Assembly: GCA_937988885.1 (NCBI GenBank)
Contig: CALKHR010000075.1
Span: 1-64,000, forward strand
From: an uncultured Roseiflexaceae bacterium
GTDB lineage: Bacteria; Chloroflexota; Chloroflexia; Chloroflexales; Roseiflexaceae
DNA: 64,000 nt
Direction: 5' to 3'
In this document: piece by piece, positions 34,012-42,522 of the stretch
Layout of the letters: each line of letters begins with the position of its first letter
Position numbering within the stretch: the stretch's first letter is position 1
Made by a program: the position numbers and the translations under genes
The notes under the pieces: model-generated
What the model saw: the letters and a program-made list of their open reading frames with translations, nothing else
The model's database searches: none
What the model was told of the DNA's origin: nothing

Positions 34012-34521
34012 ATGACAGATGACACAGGCACATCCAAACGGCGCACGGTTCTGTTCATAGGCATAGGCTGTTTGGTGACGGCGATGCTGGCGGTGGTGGC
34101 GCTCGCTGCTTTCTTTCTGCTTGGGATCGGCTCGATTGGCTCGTTGGTGCAGTTGGGCACTGATGGCGAAGGGTTGTTGAGCAACGCCGATATCGAGCGA
34201 TTGATCGATATGCCGTTGCCCGCCAGCGCCGCAAACGTGCGTAGCTACGTCTCCTCGTTTCAGGATACGTTTGCACAGATTCGTTTCGAGATCCCAGCCA
34301 GCGATGTGCCGCAGTATGTAGCGAGTATGCCACCTGGCACAGTCATGCGTTCTGATCAGTTCTCGCTACAACCCAACGACTACGACTGGTGGCGGCCTCA
34401 CGAAGCCCAGCAATTCCAATGGGCCACCATAGAATCCGCGCCTTCGTGGTATCGCACCGTACTGATCGACACAACCGATCCGAACCTTGCGATTGTCTAT
34501 TGGCAAGTTATCAGAACGTAA
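34012..34521 (+). CDS. Hypothetical single-pass membrane protein
   Basis: A 169-residue protein of no recognised family. A short charged N-terminus (TSKRRTV) leads to one long hydrophobic segment, LFIGIGCLVTAMLAVVALAAFFLLGIG (27 positions, about 13-39; split here as LFIGIGCLVTAMLAV and VALAAFFLLGIG). The outside domain of about 125 residues ends in IVYWQVIRT and holds several aromatic residues (DYDWWRPHEAQQFQW). The ATG is 3 bases after the deoC stop, so it is translationally coupled, and it precedes the aldehyde dehydrogenase gene by 12 bases. Operon context ties it to deoC/ALDH but gives no function. Confidence 0.7.
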   Translation: MTDDTGTSKRRTVLFIGIGCLVTAMLAVVALAAFFLLGIGSIGSLVQLGTDGEGLLSNADIERLIDMPLPASAANVRSYVSSFQDTFAQIRFEIPASDVPQYVASMPPGTVMRSDQFSLQPNDYDWWRPHEAQQFQWATIESAPSWYRTVLIDTTDPNLAIVYWQVIRT

Positions 34522-34533
34522 CGGAGCGAGCAT

Positions 34534-36930
34534 ATGCGAGTTGCCGAGATATTTGAGACAATGGAGTACGGTCCTGCGCCCGAGAGCGCCAAACCCGCCC
34601 AAGAGTGGCTCGATGCCCATCAGCGGCGCTTTGGCATGTACATCGATGGCGCGTGGACCACGCCCGACGACGAGCAGTTGTTCGAGAGCGTGAATCCCGC
34701 CACCGCCGAGCCGATCGCCAAGATCACCCAGGCGAGCAGCGCCGATGTGGATGCCGCAGTTGCTGCAGCGCGACGCGCTTTCGAAAGTTGGTCGCGCACA
34801 CCAGGCCACGTTCGCGCCCGCTACCTCTACGCCCTAGCGCGCCAAATCCAGAAGCATTCGCGTTTGCTGGCGGTGCTCGAAACGATCGACAACGGCAAGC
34901 CGATCCGCGAGACCCGCGACCTCGACATTCCGTTGGTGGCACGGCACTTCTATCATCACGCAGGCTGGGCGCAGCTGATGTCGCAAACGATGCCCGATTA
35001 TGTGCCAGTTGGCGTAGTGGGCCAGATCATCCCCTGGAACTTCCCGCTGCTGATGCTGGCCTGGAAGATCGCTCCGGCGCTGGCGATGGGCAACACGGTG
35101 GTGCTGAAGCCCGCCGAATGGACCTCGCTCACCGCGCTGGCCTTCGCCGAGATCTGTCATTCGGTGGGTCTGCCACCTGGCGTAGTCAACATCGTCACGG
35201 GCGATGGCAAGGTCGGCCAGCAGATCGTGGCGCACCCGCAGATCGACAAGATCGCCTTCACTGGCTCGACCGAGGTGGGCCGCCAGATCCGCCAGGCCAC
35301 GGCGGGCAGCGGCAAGGCGCTCTCGTTGGAGTTGGGCGGCAAATCGCCGTTCATCGTCTTCGACGATGCCGATCTCGATAGTGTGGTCGAAGGCGTGGTC
35401 GATGCGATCTGGTTCAACCAGGGCCAGGTCTGCTGCGCCGGGTCGCGCTTGCTGGTACAGGAGAACGTCGCATCGCGTCTGCTGGGCAAACTGCGCGAGC
35501 GGATGGAGACGATGCGCTTGGGCAGCCCGCTCGACAAAGCCATCGATATGGGCGCGATTGTGGCCCCCGCGCAGTTGCAGAAGATCCAAGCGCTGGTGGC
35601 GCAGGGCCAGGCCGAAGGCAACACGATGTGGCAGCCCTCGTGGGCCTGCCCGACCGACGGCTACTACTTCCCGCCGACCATCTTCACCGATGTGCCGCCC
35701 GCCGCGACGATCGCCCAGGTCGAGATCTTCGGCCCGGTACTGGTGAGCAGCACCTTCCGCACGCCGAGCGAGGCGGTGGCGTTGGCGAACAACACGCGCT
35801 ACGGCTTGGCGGCCAGCGTCTGGAGCGAGAACATCAACCTCGCGCTCGACGTGGCTCGGCAGGTCAAGGCGGGCGTGATCTGGATCAACTCCACCAATCT
35901 GTTTGATGCGGCGGCGGGCTTCGGCGGCTACCGCGAGAGCGGATTCGGGCGCGAGGGCGGCAAGGAGGGCTTGTACGAGTACGTGAAGCCCGCGCCTGTC
36001 GAGCAGCCCGCATCCGCCAGCAAGAAACGCAAGCCGAGCGAGGCGGCCACGAACGGCCATCAGGCCACCAACGCGATAACAGACGTTCCACCGATCGATC
36101 GCACGCCCAAGAACTACATCGGCGGCAAACAGACGCGCCCGGATTCGGGCTACAGCCGACCGATCTACGGGCCGCAGGGCCAGTTGGTGGGCGAAGTGGG
36201 CGATGGCAGCCGCAAAGACATTCGTAATGCGGTAGAAGCCGCCCGCGCAGCCGCCAAATGGGGCGATCAAACCGCCCACAATCGAGCGCAGATCCTGTAC
36301 TATATCGCCGAGAATCTGAGCGTGCGGTCGGCGGAGTTCGCTGCGCGGATCGTCGCGCAGACCGGGCGCAGCACCAGCGACGCCGAGCGCGAGGTGGAGG
36401 CCACTATCGAGCGGCTGTTCAGCTACGCGGCCTGGGCCGATAAGTACGATGGCGCAGTGCACGCTACGCCGCTCCGCTGCGTGACACTGGCAATGAACGA
36501 GCCGATCGGTGTAATCGGCATCGTCGCGCCCGATGAGTACCCGCTGCTGGGCAGTGTGGCGCTGTTGGCCCCGGCGATAGCGATGGGCAACACCGTCGTG
36601 CTGGTGCCCTCCGAGGCGCACCCATTGGCGATCACCGACTTCTACCAAGTGCTCGAGACCAGCGATGTGCCGGGCGGTGTGGTCAACATCGTCACCGGCG
36701 CGCGCGATGTGTTGGCGAAGGTGCTCGCCGAGCACAACGACGTCGATGCGATCTGGTACTTTGGTTCCGCCGCAGGCAGCGCCACCGTCGAGCGCGCCTC
36801 GGCCAGCAATATGAAACGTACCTGGGTCAATAACGGCCTAGCACGCGACTGGCTCGACGAGCGCCACGCCGAGCTATTTCTTCACCACAGCACTCAGGTG
36901 AAAAACATCTGGGTGCCGTATGGCGCATAA
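34534..36930 (+). CDS. Two-domain aldehyde dehydrogenase (ALDH16-like)
   Basis: A 798-residue protein with two ALDH modules in tandem. Domain 1 (about 20-490) is complete: NAD-binding VGQIIPWNFPLLMLAWKIAP, KPAEWTSLT, FTGSTEVGRQI, general-base Glu in LELGGKSPF (about 266), nucleophile Cys in NQGQVCCAGSR (about 299). A 40-residue linker rich in Ala/Lys/Ser follows. Domain 2 (about 525-798) repeats the NAD-binding half (PIGVIGIVAPDEYPLLG, GNTVVLVPSEAHPLA, GVVNIVTGARDVLA) but is shortened and has no catalytic Cys or Glu. An active first domain plus a dead second domain is the layout of the ALDH16 family, seen in animals and some bacteria. It lies in the deoC operon, so acetaldehyde from DERA is a plausible substrate (inference). 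Start ATG after GGAGCGAGC. Confidence 0.88.
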   Translation: MRVAEIFETMEYGPAPESAKPAQEWLDAHQRRFGMYIDGAWTTPDDEQLFESVNPATAEPIAKITQASSADVDAAVAAARRAFESWSRTPGHVRARYLYALARQIQKHSRLLAVLETIDNGKPIRETRDLDIPLVARHFYHHAGWAQLMSQTMPDYVPVGVVGQIIPWNFPLLMLAWKIAPALAMGNTVVLKPAEWTSLTALAFAEICHSVGLPPGVVNIVTGDGKVGQQIVAHPQIDKIAFTGSTEVGRQIRQATAGSGKALSLELGGKSPFIVFDDADLDSVVEGVVDAIWFNQGQVCCAGSRLLVQENVASRLLGKLRERMETMRLGSPLDKAIDMGAIVAPAQLQKIQALVAQGQAEGNTMWQPSWACPTDGYYFPPTIFTDVPPAATIAQVEIFGPVLVSSTFRTPSEAVALANNTRYGLAASVWSENINLALDVARQVKAGVIWINSTNLFDAAAGFGGYRESGFGREGGKEGLYEYVKPAPVEQPASASKKRKPSEAATNGHQATNAITDVPPIDRTPKNYIGGKQTRPDSGYSRPIYGPQGQLVGEVGDGSRKDIRNAVEAARAAAKWGDQTAHNRAQILYYIAENLSVRSAEFAARIVAQTGRSTSDAEREVEATIERLFSYAAWADKYDGAVHATPLRCVTLAMNEPIGVIGIVAPDEYPLLGSVALLAPAIAMGNTVVLVPSEAHPLAITDFYQVLETSDVPGGVVNIVTGARDVLAKVLAEHNDVDAIWYFGSAAGSATVERASASNMKRTWVNNGLARDWLDERHAELFLHHSTQVKNIWVPYGA

Positions 36931-36974
36931 GGACATTCGCCTCAATACCAATCCAACACAGAAGGACAGGCCCG

Positions 36975-37268
36975 ATGATCAAGCACTTCGTGATGCTGAA
37001 GAAGAAGCCCACCACCGACGAAGCGACGGTTCAGGAGATTATGCGGCGGCTGGAAGCCTTGCAAGGCCAAATCCCTGGCCTGACGTACATCCGCTGCCAC
37101 CGCGCTCTGCCTTCGGAGCGCCCAGTTGTGTACACCATTTTGCTCGATAGCACCCTAACCGATGCCGAGGCATTGGCGGGCTACTTGGTTCACCCAGCAC
37201 ACGTGGCTGTAAACGAGTGGATGACGCCATTCCTGGAGACCCGCGCGGTTGTCGATTACGAAGAATAG
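36975..37268 (+). CDS. Dabb (stress-responsive alpha/beta-barrel) domain protein
   Basis: A 97-residue single-domain protein of the Dabb family. The IKHFVMLKKKP start with the conserved His, and the VHPAHVAVNEWMTPFLE C-terminal segment, are diagnostic. Family members form beta-barrel dimers; some act as small lyases/cyclases or in stress responses, most are untested. It is 44 bases after the ALDH16-like gene and 9 bases before the HAD gene, likely in the same transcript. Confidence 0.88.
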   Translation: MIKHFVMLKKKPTTDEATVQEIMRRLEALQGQIPGLTYIRCHRALPSERPVVYTILLDSTLTDAEALAGYLVHPAHVAVNEWMTPFLETRAVVDYEE

Positions 37269-37277
37269 CGTTCTCCT

Positions 37278-38003
37278 ATGACATCGCACTTGCCAGCAGC
37301 GTTACTGTTCGATATGGACGACACCATATTGACCGATGGGGTCAATATGGATCGCTGCTGGCAAGCGACATTTGCCGAGCTTGCCGAGCACCTTGCGCAT
37401 CTGAATGTGACCGAGGTGCTCGCTGCGATTCGTGCGCAGGCTCGTTGGTATTGGAGCGATCGGGATCGGCACCGCGTTGGTCGATTGAATCTGTTGGCGA
37501 CGCGCTGCGAGATCTACAGTGTGGCGTTGGAGCGCTTGGGTGTGCCCGACTCGGCGGCGTTGGCGCGCTTGCTGGCCGAGACATACACGCAGCAGGCCGA
37601 GCAGGCCATAACATTCCGTGAGGGCGCTCAGGAGGCGTTGGCGCACATTCGGGCGGCGGGCGTGCGCATGGCGCTCGTCACGAACGGTGCGGCGGCCCCA
37701 CAGCGCCGCAAGATCGAGCGGTTTGGGCTGGCTCAGTACTTCGATGCGATCTTGATCGAGGGTGAATTGGGCTTCGGCAAACCCGAACCGCAGGTCTACC
37801 AGCATGCCCTCAAACTGCTCGAAGTACGCCCCGAGCACAGCTGGATGGTCGGCGATCAGCTGGAGTGGGAAGTGGCGGTGCCCCAGACCTTGGGCATTCG
37901 TGGCATTTGGGTGGATGCGTTCGGCACTGGCCTGCCCGAGACGAGCACCGTCAAGCCCTACCGCGTGATACGCAGCCTGACGGAATTGCTCATCCCCGAT
38001 TAA
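37278..38003 (+). CDS. HAD-superfamily hydrolase, class IA-like
   Basis: A 241-residue HAD phosphatase. Motif I is LFDMDDTI (nucleophile Asp about 12), motif II is ALVTNGA (about 133), the Lys is in GFGKPEPQVY (about 168), and motif III is WMVGDQLEWEV (about 193). A helical cap lies between motifs I and II, so substrates are small phosphorylated molecules, possibly sugar phosphates or nucleotides given deoC upstream. It ends the plus-strand run; a hairpin follows at 38084-38111. Confidence 0.92.
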   Translation: MTSHLPAALLFDMDDTILTDGVNMDRCWQATFAELAEHLAHLNVTEVLAAIRAQARWYWSDRDRHRVGRLNLLATRCEIYSVALERLGVPDSAALARLLAETYTQQAEQAITFREGAQEALAHIRAAGVRMALVTNGAAAPQRRKIERFGLAQYFDAILIEGELGFGKPEPQVYQHALKLLEVRPEHSWMVGDQLEWEVAVPQTLGIRGIWVDAFGTGLPETSTVKPYRVIRSLTELLIPD

Positions 38004-38083
38004 TAGCGTTCCCCGTTTTTACGATAGGTTCAATGCTGTCGAGGTGCTGCTCGATGGCTTTGAGGCGCTTTCTAGGGTATGGT

Positions 38084-38111
38084 GCGGGGTAGTCTTGGTG
38101 AACTACCCCGC
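38084..38111. terminator. Hairpin between convergent genes
   Basis: GCGGGGTAGT (38084-38093) pairs with ACTACCCCGC (38102-38111) around an 8-base loop, between the HAD gene stop (38003) and the stop of the minus-strand 70-residue gene (38128). It may terminate both directions; no strong T-run was seen. Confidence 0.6.
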
Positions 38112-38127
38112 TGGAGATGTGTGGAGC

Positions 38128-38340
38128 TTACTGCTTCCTGCCGAACAACCCACCGAGGAGATTGGTGGCTTGGGCGGCGACATCATCGACCATACCGCTG
38201 TTGAGGGCGGTATCCACGTAGCCAGCCATCGATTCGGGCAGCTTCGACTTAATGAAGTCGATAGCGGTCTGGGCGGCGGCCTGAGCCTGCTCGGCGGGGA
38301 GACCGGTGCGCTCTGAGATCAGTTTGGCGAGTTCTTCCAT
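38128..38340 (-). CDS. Small helical protein (70 residues)
   Basis: A 70-residue protein predicted entirely helical: EELAKLISERTGLPAEQAQ, then AAQTAIDFIKSKLPESM, GYVDTALNSGM and a Gly-rich end, GGLFGRKQ. The LxxxxGL-x-x-x-Q-A-x-x-A pattern resembles small DUF2267/DUF2780-like regulators, but assignment to a Pfam family is not secure. ATG 38338-38340 with an AGGAGAATTATC site. It lies alone between the HAD gene and the tRNA cluster. Confidence 0.7.
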   Translation of the reverse strand: MEELAKLISERTGLPAEQAQAAAQTAIDFIKSKLPESMAGYVDTALNSGMVDDVAAQATNLLGGLFGRKQ

Positions 38341-38583
38341 GATAATTCTCCTCTAAGCTAATGCGTGAGATGAGAGGGAGCTTCACTGCGCGCCTGTGGG
38401 TGAGCGATAGGGCGGCACCTCACAGTATGGCATAATATATGATTAGGAAGCCCTGAATCCCACATTCCGAGAACGTGTTAGGAGTATCATAGCAGGTTTT
38501 GCAGGCAGTGTCGAGTATGCGCGGAATAGTGGGAAAGTTCGACTTGCAAGATACGCGAGAATGTGATAAAATCCCGGTCAGTT

Positions 38584-38660
<77 letters not shown>

Positions 38661-38668
38661 GACCACCA

Positions 38669-38754
38669 GGAGAGGTGGCCGAGCGGTTTAAGGCAGTTGT
38701 CTTGAAAACAACCAGGCGCGAGCCTCGTGGGTTCGAATCCCACCCTCTCCGCCA
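38669..38754 (+). tRNA. tRNA-Ser (TGA)
   Basis: GGAGAGG (38669-38675) pairs with CCTCTCC (38744-38750), then G and CCA. Anticodon stem GTTGT/ACAAC with loop CTTGAAA gives TGA at 38703-38705. A long variable arm (GGCGCGAGCC) marks a class II tRNA. It is 8 bases after tRNA-Trp. Confidence 0.96.
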
Positions 38755-38780
38755 GGCTACCAAGGTGAGATTAACAATTT

Positions 38781-38870
38781 GGGGAGGTCGCATAGAGGCC
38801 TAGTGCGGTGGTTTGCTAAACCGCTAGGGGAGTAATCCCCTCGAGGGTTCGAATCCCTCCCTCCCCGCCA
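38781..38870 (+). tRNA. tRNA-Ser (GCT)
   Basis: GGGGAGG (38781-38787) pairs with CCTCCCC (38860-38866), then G and CCA. Anticodon stem GTGGT/ACCGC with loop TTGCTAA gives GCT at 38815-38817. The variable arm AGGGGAGTAATCCCCT is long and well paired. Confidence 0.96.
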
Positions 38871-38883
38871 AACCAATGGAGAA

Positions 38884-38917
38884 ACCCCTAAGCTCTGAAA
38901 GGCTTAGGGGTTTTTTC
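38884..38917 (+). terminator. Terminator after tRNA cluster
   Basis: ACCCCTAAGC, loop, GCTTAGGGGT, followed by TTTTTT, form a perfect intrinsic terminator 14 bases after tRNA-Ser(GCT), closing the three-tRNA transcript. Confidence 0.92.
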
Positions 38918-39164
38918 GTGCTATGCTGTTGTGCAGCTGCGGGGAGGGTTGTTAGTGGCGAGAGACGGGATGGCCGTGCCTTGTTCACGGAGTTAGACAT
39001 CATAGCGCTGCTGCTTAAACGGATGGACACTGATGCCAAGGATACAGCAGAGTCATTGCTGAGTGCGGCTAATGTTTCGCGTTGCAATGCGTCATTTTGA
39101 CAGATACCCAGCTTCATCATATGATACGGCGCATCCTTTGAGGATGGCATCAGGAAGCGCTGTG
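38918..39164. other. Intergenic region before the polysaccharide locus
   Basis: About 250 bases with no supported gene between the tRNA terminator and the locus promoter. A small CATCC-TTTG-AGGATG-like hairpin is at about 39132-39147. No integrase or att-like repeat of the tRNA 3' end was seen. Confidence 0.5.
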
Positions 39165-39165
39165 C

Positions 39166-39193
39166 TTGCATGGGATCGAACCTGTGCTATAAT
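39166..39193 (+). promoter_or_regulatory. Promoter of the polysaccharide locus
   Basis: TTGCAT (39166-39171), a 16-base spacer and TATAAT (39188-39193), with an extended TGC before the -10. The first gene begins 156 bases downstream at 39349, leaving a long leader. The TGCTATAATGTGCC string is shared with the tRNA-Glu promoter. Confidence 0.65.
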
Positions 39194-39348
39194 GTGCCGG
39201 CTTTTAATAGTAAAGAAATAATGGGCTGGGCGCTCCGTTGCGCTTAAAGGACAGTTATCCTTGGTTTTGTAGTGTCGTTTGAGGATGGCTATAGAAAGAG
39301 ATTGTTAAAAGGTTATTGGTATATGAACTCATTCCTTGTGTTGTCATA

Positions 39349-40419
39349 ATGAGACGAGATTTAGGTAATTTGTCTCTCCGCTTTAGAGAGCGTTCTTATA
39401 AAACCCCCATTGCTTATCGTAAAGGGCAATTGTTTTTTTATGGGCTATTTGGGGTGATATTGATTGGTCTCTTTGGGGCAGTGTTAGTGCCTACTGTTTT
39501 GGCAAATTCGTATATCTTGGCGGCTTCTCGCTCTACCAATAACGAGCAAAAGCTAGCGTTTTTAGAAAAGTCACTTCAGTGGTCCCCTAATAATATTGCT
39601 ACCTATCGATCTCTTGCTCTCCTGTACGGGCAACACGAGCAGTTCTCGGTATCGGTCTCGATGTTGGAGAAGGCCCTTCGTCTCCAGCCCGATAATATCC
39701 AAGTGCGGCATGATTTAGCGTTGGCGTATGAGGCTGTTGGCGAACTGCAACAAGCTGATGTGATGTGGCGCTCGATAGGGATGTCACCTGATAAGATGAT
39801 TAGTTGGGGTGATAGTTATTTCAATAAGTTGCAATATAAGGAAGCCCTTAAATGGTATGATCGGGCTGCAAGAGCATTTAATGAGCAATATTTTACAAAT
39901 GTGTTTCGGCAGGCTATTAGTGCGTTCTATATTGAGCCTAGTCGTGCATTGGAGCTATTTGAAACTGCAAGCAAACTTGATAATACATTTACTATTTATC
40001 AATTAGAACGCTCATTACGAGTAGATGGAGGACAATTTCGTTGGTTGTTATCATTGCCTCGTTATTCAGTATCTTATGGCACGCCTCTATCATATTCAAG
40101 GCAAGGTTCAACGGGGTACATGTGGTGGGAAGGTGAAGCTGTACTTGTAGTGAACGCTTCTCAAGCGGGGCAATATCGTTTACTGTTTAATTTGCGTCAT
40201 AGTAATCCGAGTCCGGTAGAGATGGCAGTTGGTATAGATGGAATGCAAGATAAAAAAATTACTTTAAAACATGGTGATGATAGCTGGGAAGACGTTGAAT
40301 TATTAGTGGATTTAGAAGAGGGAATACATACTATTAATATATGGTTCTTAAATGATGGAATTGTTGATGGCATAAATCGTGATGCCGCAATTGGTTGGGT
40401 TTTGATTGAAAGAGAATAG
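39349..40419 (+). CDS. Membrane-anchored TPR protein with C-terminal beta-sandwich, EPS locus
   Basis: A 356-residue protein, visibly AT-rich. A basic juxtamembrane start (RERSYKTPIAYRKGQ) precedes one membrane helix (LFFYGLFGVILIGLFGAVLV, about 32-52). The following segment contains TPR-like repeats (KLAFLEKSLQWSPNN; EQFSVSVSMLEKALRLQPDN; VRHDLALAYEAVGELQQA). The C-terminal 130 residues look like a carbohydrate-binding-type beta sandwich (YMWWEGEAVLVVNASQAG, IHTINIWFLND). The ATG at 39349 is preferred to an upstream TTG at 39316. First gene of the locus after its promoter. It could assist assembly of the polysaccharide machinery outside the membrane. No family recognised for the full protein. 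Confidence 0.75.
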   Translation: MRRDLGNLSLRFRERSYKTPIAYRKGQLFFYGLFGVILIGLFGAVLVPTVLANSYILAASRSTNNEQKLAFLEKSLQWSPNNIATYRSLALLYGQHEQFSVSVSMLEKALRLQPDNIQVRHDLALAYEAVGELQQADVMWRSIGMSPDKMISWGDSYFNKLQYKEALKWYDRAARAFNEQYFTNVFRQAISAFYIEPSRALELFETASKLDNTFTIYQLERSLRVDGGQFRWLLSLPRYSVSYGTPLSYSRQGSTGYMWWEGEAVLVVNASQAGQYRLLFNLRHSNPSPVEMAVGIDGMQDKKITLKHGDDSWEDVELLVDLEEGIHTINIWFLNDGIVDGINRDAAIGWVLIERE

Positions 40420-40428
40420 TGAAATCTT

Positions 40429-41706
40429 TTGAAAGCCTTTCATATTTTTCGTAAATCAGCATTGCTAGATAAATTGCTGCATAATCCGATGATTTCTAAC
40501 ACTCTTGCTGTGGTGATGCTTAGAGGTATAACCACAGTAGTGAGGTTATTTGTATTATTTGTTATTGCTCGTTTTACTTCGCCCAGTACATTTGGAAGTG
40601 TTTCACTAACCTTAACTGTAGTTGAGATCGCTAAATTTCTTGCTGATTTTGGTGTAGATACTATTGCTATTCGAGAATTTGTACTTAGGACAACTACCGA
40701 AGAGCGGGAACAGTTTGCTTCTACGGTCGCATGCGTTAAGTCAATCTTTGCTGTTTTGGTTTATAGTATATTTTTATTGATTTCTTTATGGTATTCGGAA
40801 ATATTTCAATTGGATATCGCTTTTGTCTTGGGTTTGTTGATTGTTACGGGTCTATGGAGTAATTTTTCTATAGGTTATTTTCAGGCGCAACTTAGGATGC
40901 AAGAAGTTTTTCTTGTATCGATATTTGGAAATATATTAACATCAATATTTATTGTGTCGGTTTTTGTGTTTTACCCTTCTGTAATTTTGGGTTTAATAGC
41001 TATGCCTGCGGCAGAAGGTGTTAGTGCGTTTCTTCTATCTAGTATACGTAGAAGGGAGTTGAAAGTCTCTATACGTAATATTCAGTTGCAAAACATTAAA
41101 AATTTGCTGCAATTAAGTTGGCCTGTAGCTATGAGTACAATGATTATTACATTGTATTCTCGTTTGGATGTAATGGTCCTGGCACGGCTTTATGATGTTG
41201 AACAGGTTGGTTATTATAGTGTTGCCTATCGTTTAACTGAGCCATTTCAGTTGGTAGCAGTAGCTTTTGCATTAACTGTATATAGTCAATTTTCTGCAGT
41301 GATAGCACATAGTACTTCTTATGAAGCTCGTCGTTTTATGATAAAATATATTGCATTAATAGTTTTTTATGGTTTAACAGTTGGTGTATTTTTGATTGTT
41401 TCTGCTCCCTTGTTGATAAAGTGGTTTTTGCCTGACTATCAACCTTCTGTTGTGATTGTTGGAGTATTATCGATTGCACTGGTTTTTAGAACGCTTAATA
41501 GTTGTTTCTCGAGTATGATTCGTGCTTATGGCCACCATAAATATCTAATGTATTTATCTGTATGGAATTTCTGTGCGGTTTGTGTTAGTTTGTGGACATT
41601 TTTGCCATTACTGGGCGTTGTGGGCGCAGCGGTTGCATTGTTGATTAGTGAGTTTGTAAATACTGTAATTCAAATGTTGTTGTTGAAGTTTGTGTCTACT
41701 AATTAA
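40429..41706 (+). CDS. wzx: Polysaccharide flippase (Wzx-like)
   Basis: A 425-residue integral membrane protein with about 12-14 hydrophobic segments (for example TTVVRLFVLFVIARFTS near the start and SFVTLWTFLPLLGVVG-like blocks near the end) in the polysaccharide biosynthesis / MATE-like superfamily. Such proteins flip lipid-linked oligosaccharide units across the membrane. The early R-x-x-x-P-S-T-F-G-S motif (RFTSPSTFGSVSLT) is typical. The start is uncertain: TTG at 40429 gives this length; an in-frame ATG at 40489 is possible. AT-rich composition. It follows the TPR gene by 9 bases and pairs with the Wzy-like gene at 42523. Confidence 0.88.
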   Translation: MKAFHIFRKSALLDKLLHNPMISNTLAVVMLRGITTVVRLFVLFVIARFTSPSTFGSVSLTLTVVEIAKFLADFGVDTIAIREFVLRTTTEEREQFASTVACVKSIFAVLVYSIFLLISLWYSEIFQLDIAFVLGLLIVTGLWSNFSIGYFQAQLRMQEVFLVSIFGNILTSIFIVSVFVFYPSVILGLIAMPAAEGVSAFLLSSIRRRELKVSIRNIQLQNIKNLLQLSWPVAMSTMIITLYSRLDVMVLARLYDVEQVGYYSVAYRLTEPFQLVAVAFALTVYSQFSAVIAHSTSYEARRFMIKYIALIVFYGLTVGVFLIVSAPLLIKWFLPDYQPSVVIVGVLSIALVFRTLNSCFSSMIRAYGHHKYLMYLSVWNFCAVCVSLWTFLPLLGVVGAAVALLISEFVNTVIQMLLLKFVSTN

Positions 41707-41743
41707 TGTTGCTTAATTACTTAGACTTATAAAGAGGTCGATT

Positions 41744-42469
41744 ATGGAAGATCGTACTAAGCTTTTTGATGGATACTTATCAAATCATTACGAGCACGTA
41801 CGTGGTAAGGGACATTTACGTCATAGAAAGATGAATTATCTTCGAGCTAATTATGAGCGATTTCTTCCTCCTAATAGACAGGCAAGGATTTTAGATATTG
41901 GCCCTGGATATGGGGAGTTTCTAGAAATGCTTCATAAAGGATATGGTTTTATAAATGCTCACGGAATTGATCTTTCGCGTGAGGTTGTTGATTATTGTAA
42001 TACTATTACACCAAATAGTTGTACTCACGTTGGAGACAGTACTGAATATCTAAAACAACATGTAGGAGAGTTTGATTGTATTTTTATGATGCATATCTTA
42101 GAACATATTCCTAAATCTGAGATAATTGCATTCTTAACCGCTGTTTATCAGGCATTAACCCCAGACGGATACCTTGTTATTGAGGTCCCTAATATGGCGA
42201 ATCCTATAACGGGTCTAAATATTCGTTATGCTGATTTTACACATGAGGTGGGATTTACTGAACTTAGCCTGGGCTATGTTTTAAAAAGTGTGGGCTTTTC
42301 TGTTGTAACTACATTTGGTTCAAAGTTACCTTTCGATAGCTATTTTCGGATTCCTCAATACATAGTCCAAGAAATGGCAGGGTTAGTAATATCCTTATTA
42401 TATCGTGGGTATGCCTCTAAGAGACCTCATGTTATTACTCCAAATTTGTGTGCTATAGCGAGAAAATGA
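41744..42469 (+). CDS. SAM-dependent methyltransferase
   Basis: A 241-residue class I methyltransferase. Motif I is ARILDIGPGYGEFLEML (about 46-62), the acidic post-I region is HGIDLSREVVD, and FDCIFMMHILEHIPKSE marks motif IV. In polysaccharide loci such proteins methylate sugar hydroxyls or the terminal residue to stop chain growth. RBS AAAGAGG lies upstream of ATG 41744. It sits between flippase and polymerase genes. Acceptor unknown. Confidence 0.92.
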   Translation: MEDRTKLFDGYLSNHYEHVRGKGHLRHRKMNYLRANYERFLPPNRQARILDIGPGYGEFLEMLHKGYGFINAHGIDLSREVVDYCNTITPNSCTHVGDSTEYLKQHVGEFDCIFMMHILEHIPKSEIIAFLTAVYQALTPDGYLVIEVPNMANPITGLNIRYADFTHEVGFTELSLGYVLKSVGFSVVTTFGSKLPFDSYFRIPQYIVQEMAGLVISLLYRGYASKRPHVITPNLCAIARK

Positions 42470-42522
42470 GAAAATAAAATATTTTTATAATAGTATATAT
42501 TTTATGTTTATAAAGGAAATGT

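Noticed and set aside
34834..36735. A 633-codon open frame on the minus strand opposite the aldehyde dehydrogenase
   Set aside because: Composition is Arg/His/Asp-rich shadow sequence with no recognisable domain; the plus-strand frame has complete ALDH motifs.
36060..36930. Frameshift or truncation of a second aldehyde dehydrogenase gene
   Set aside because: The second module is in frame with the first through a low-complexity linker and lacks catalytic residues, as in ALDH16 proteins; it looks like a family trait.
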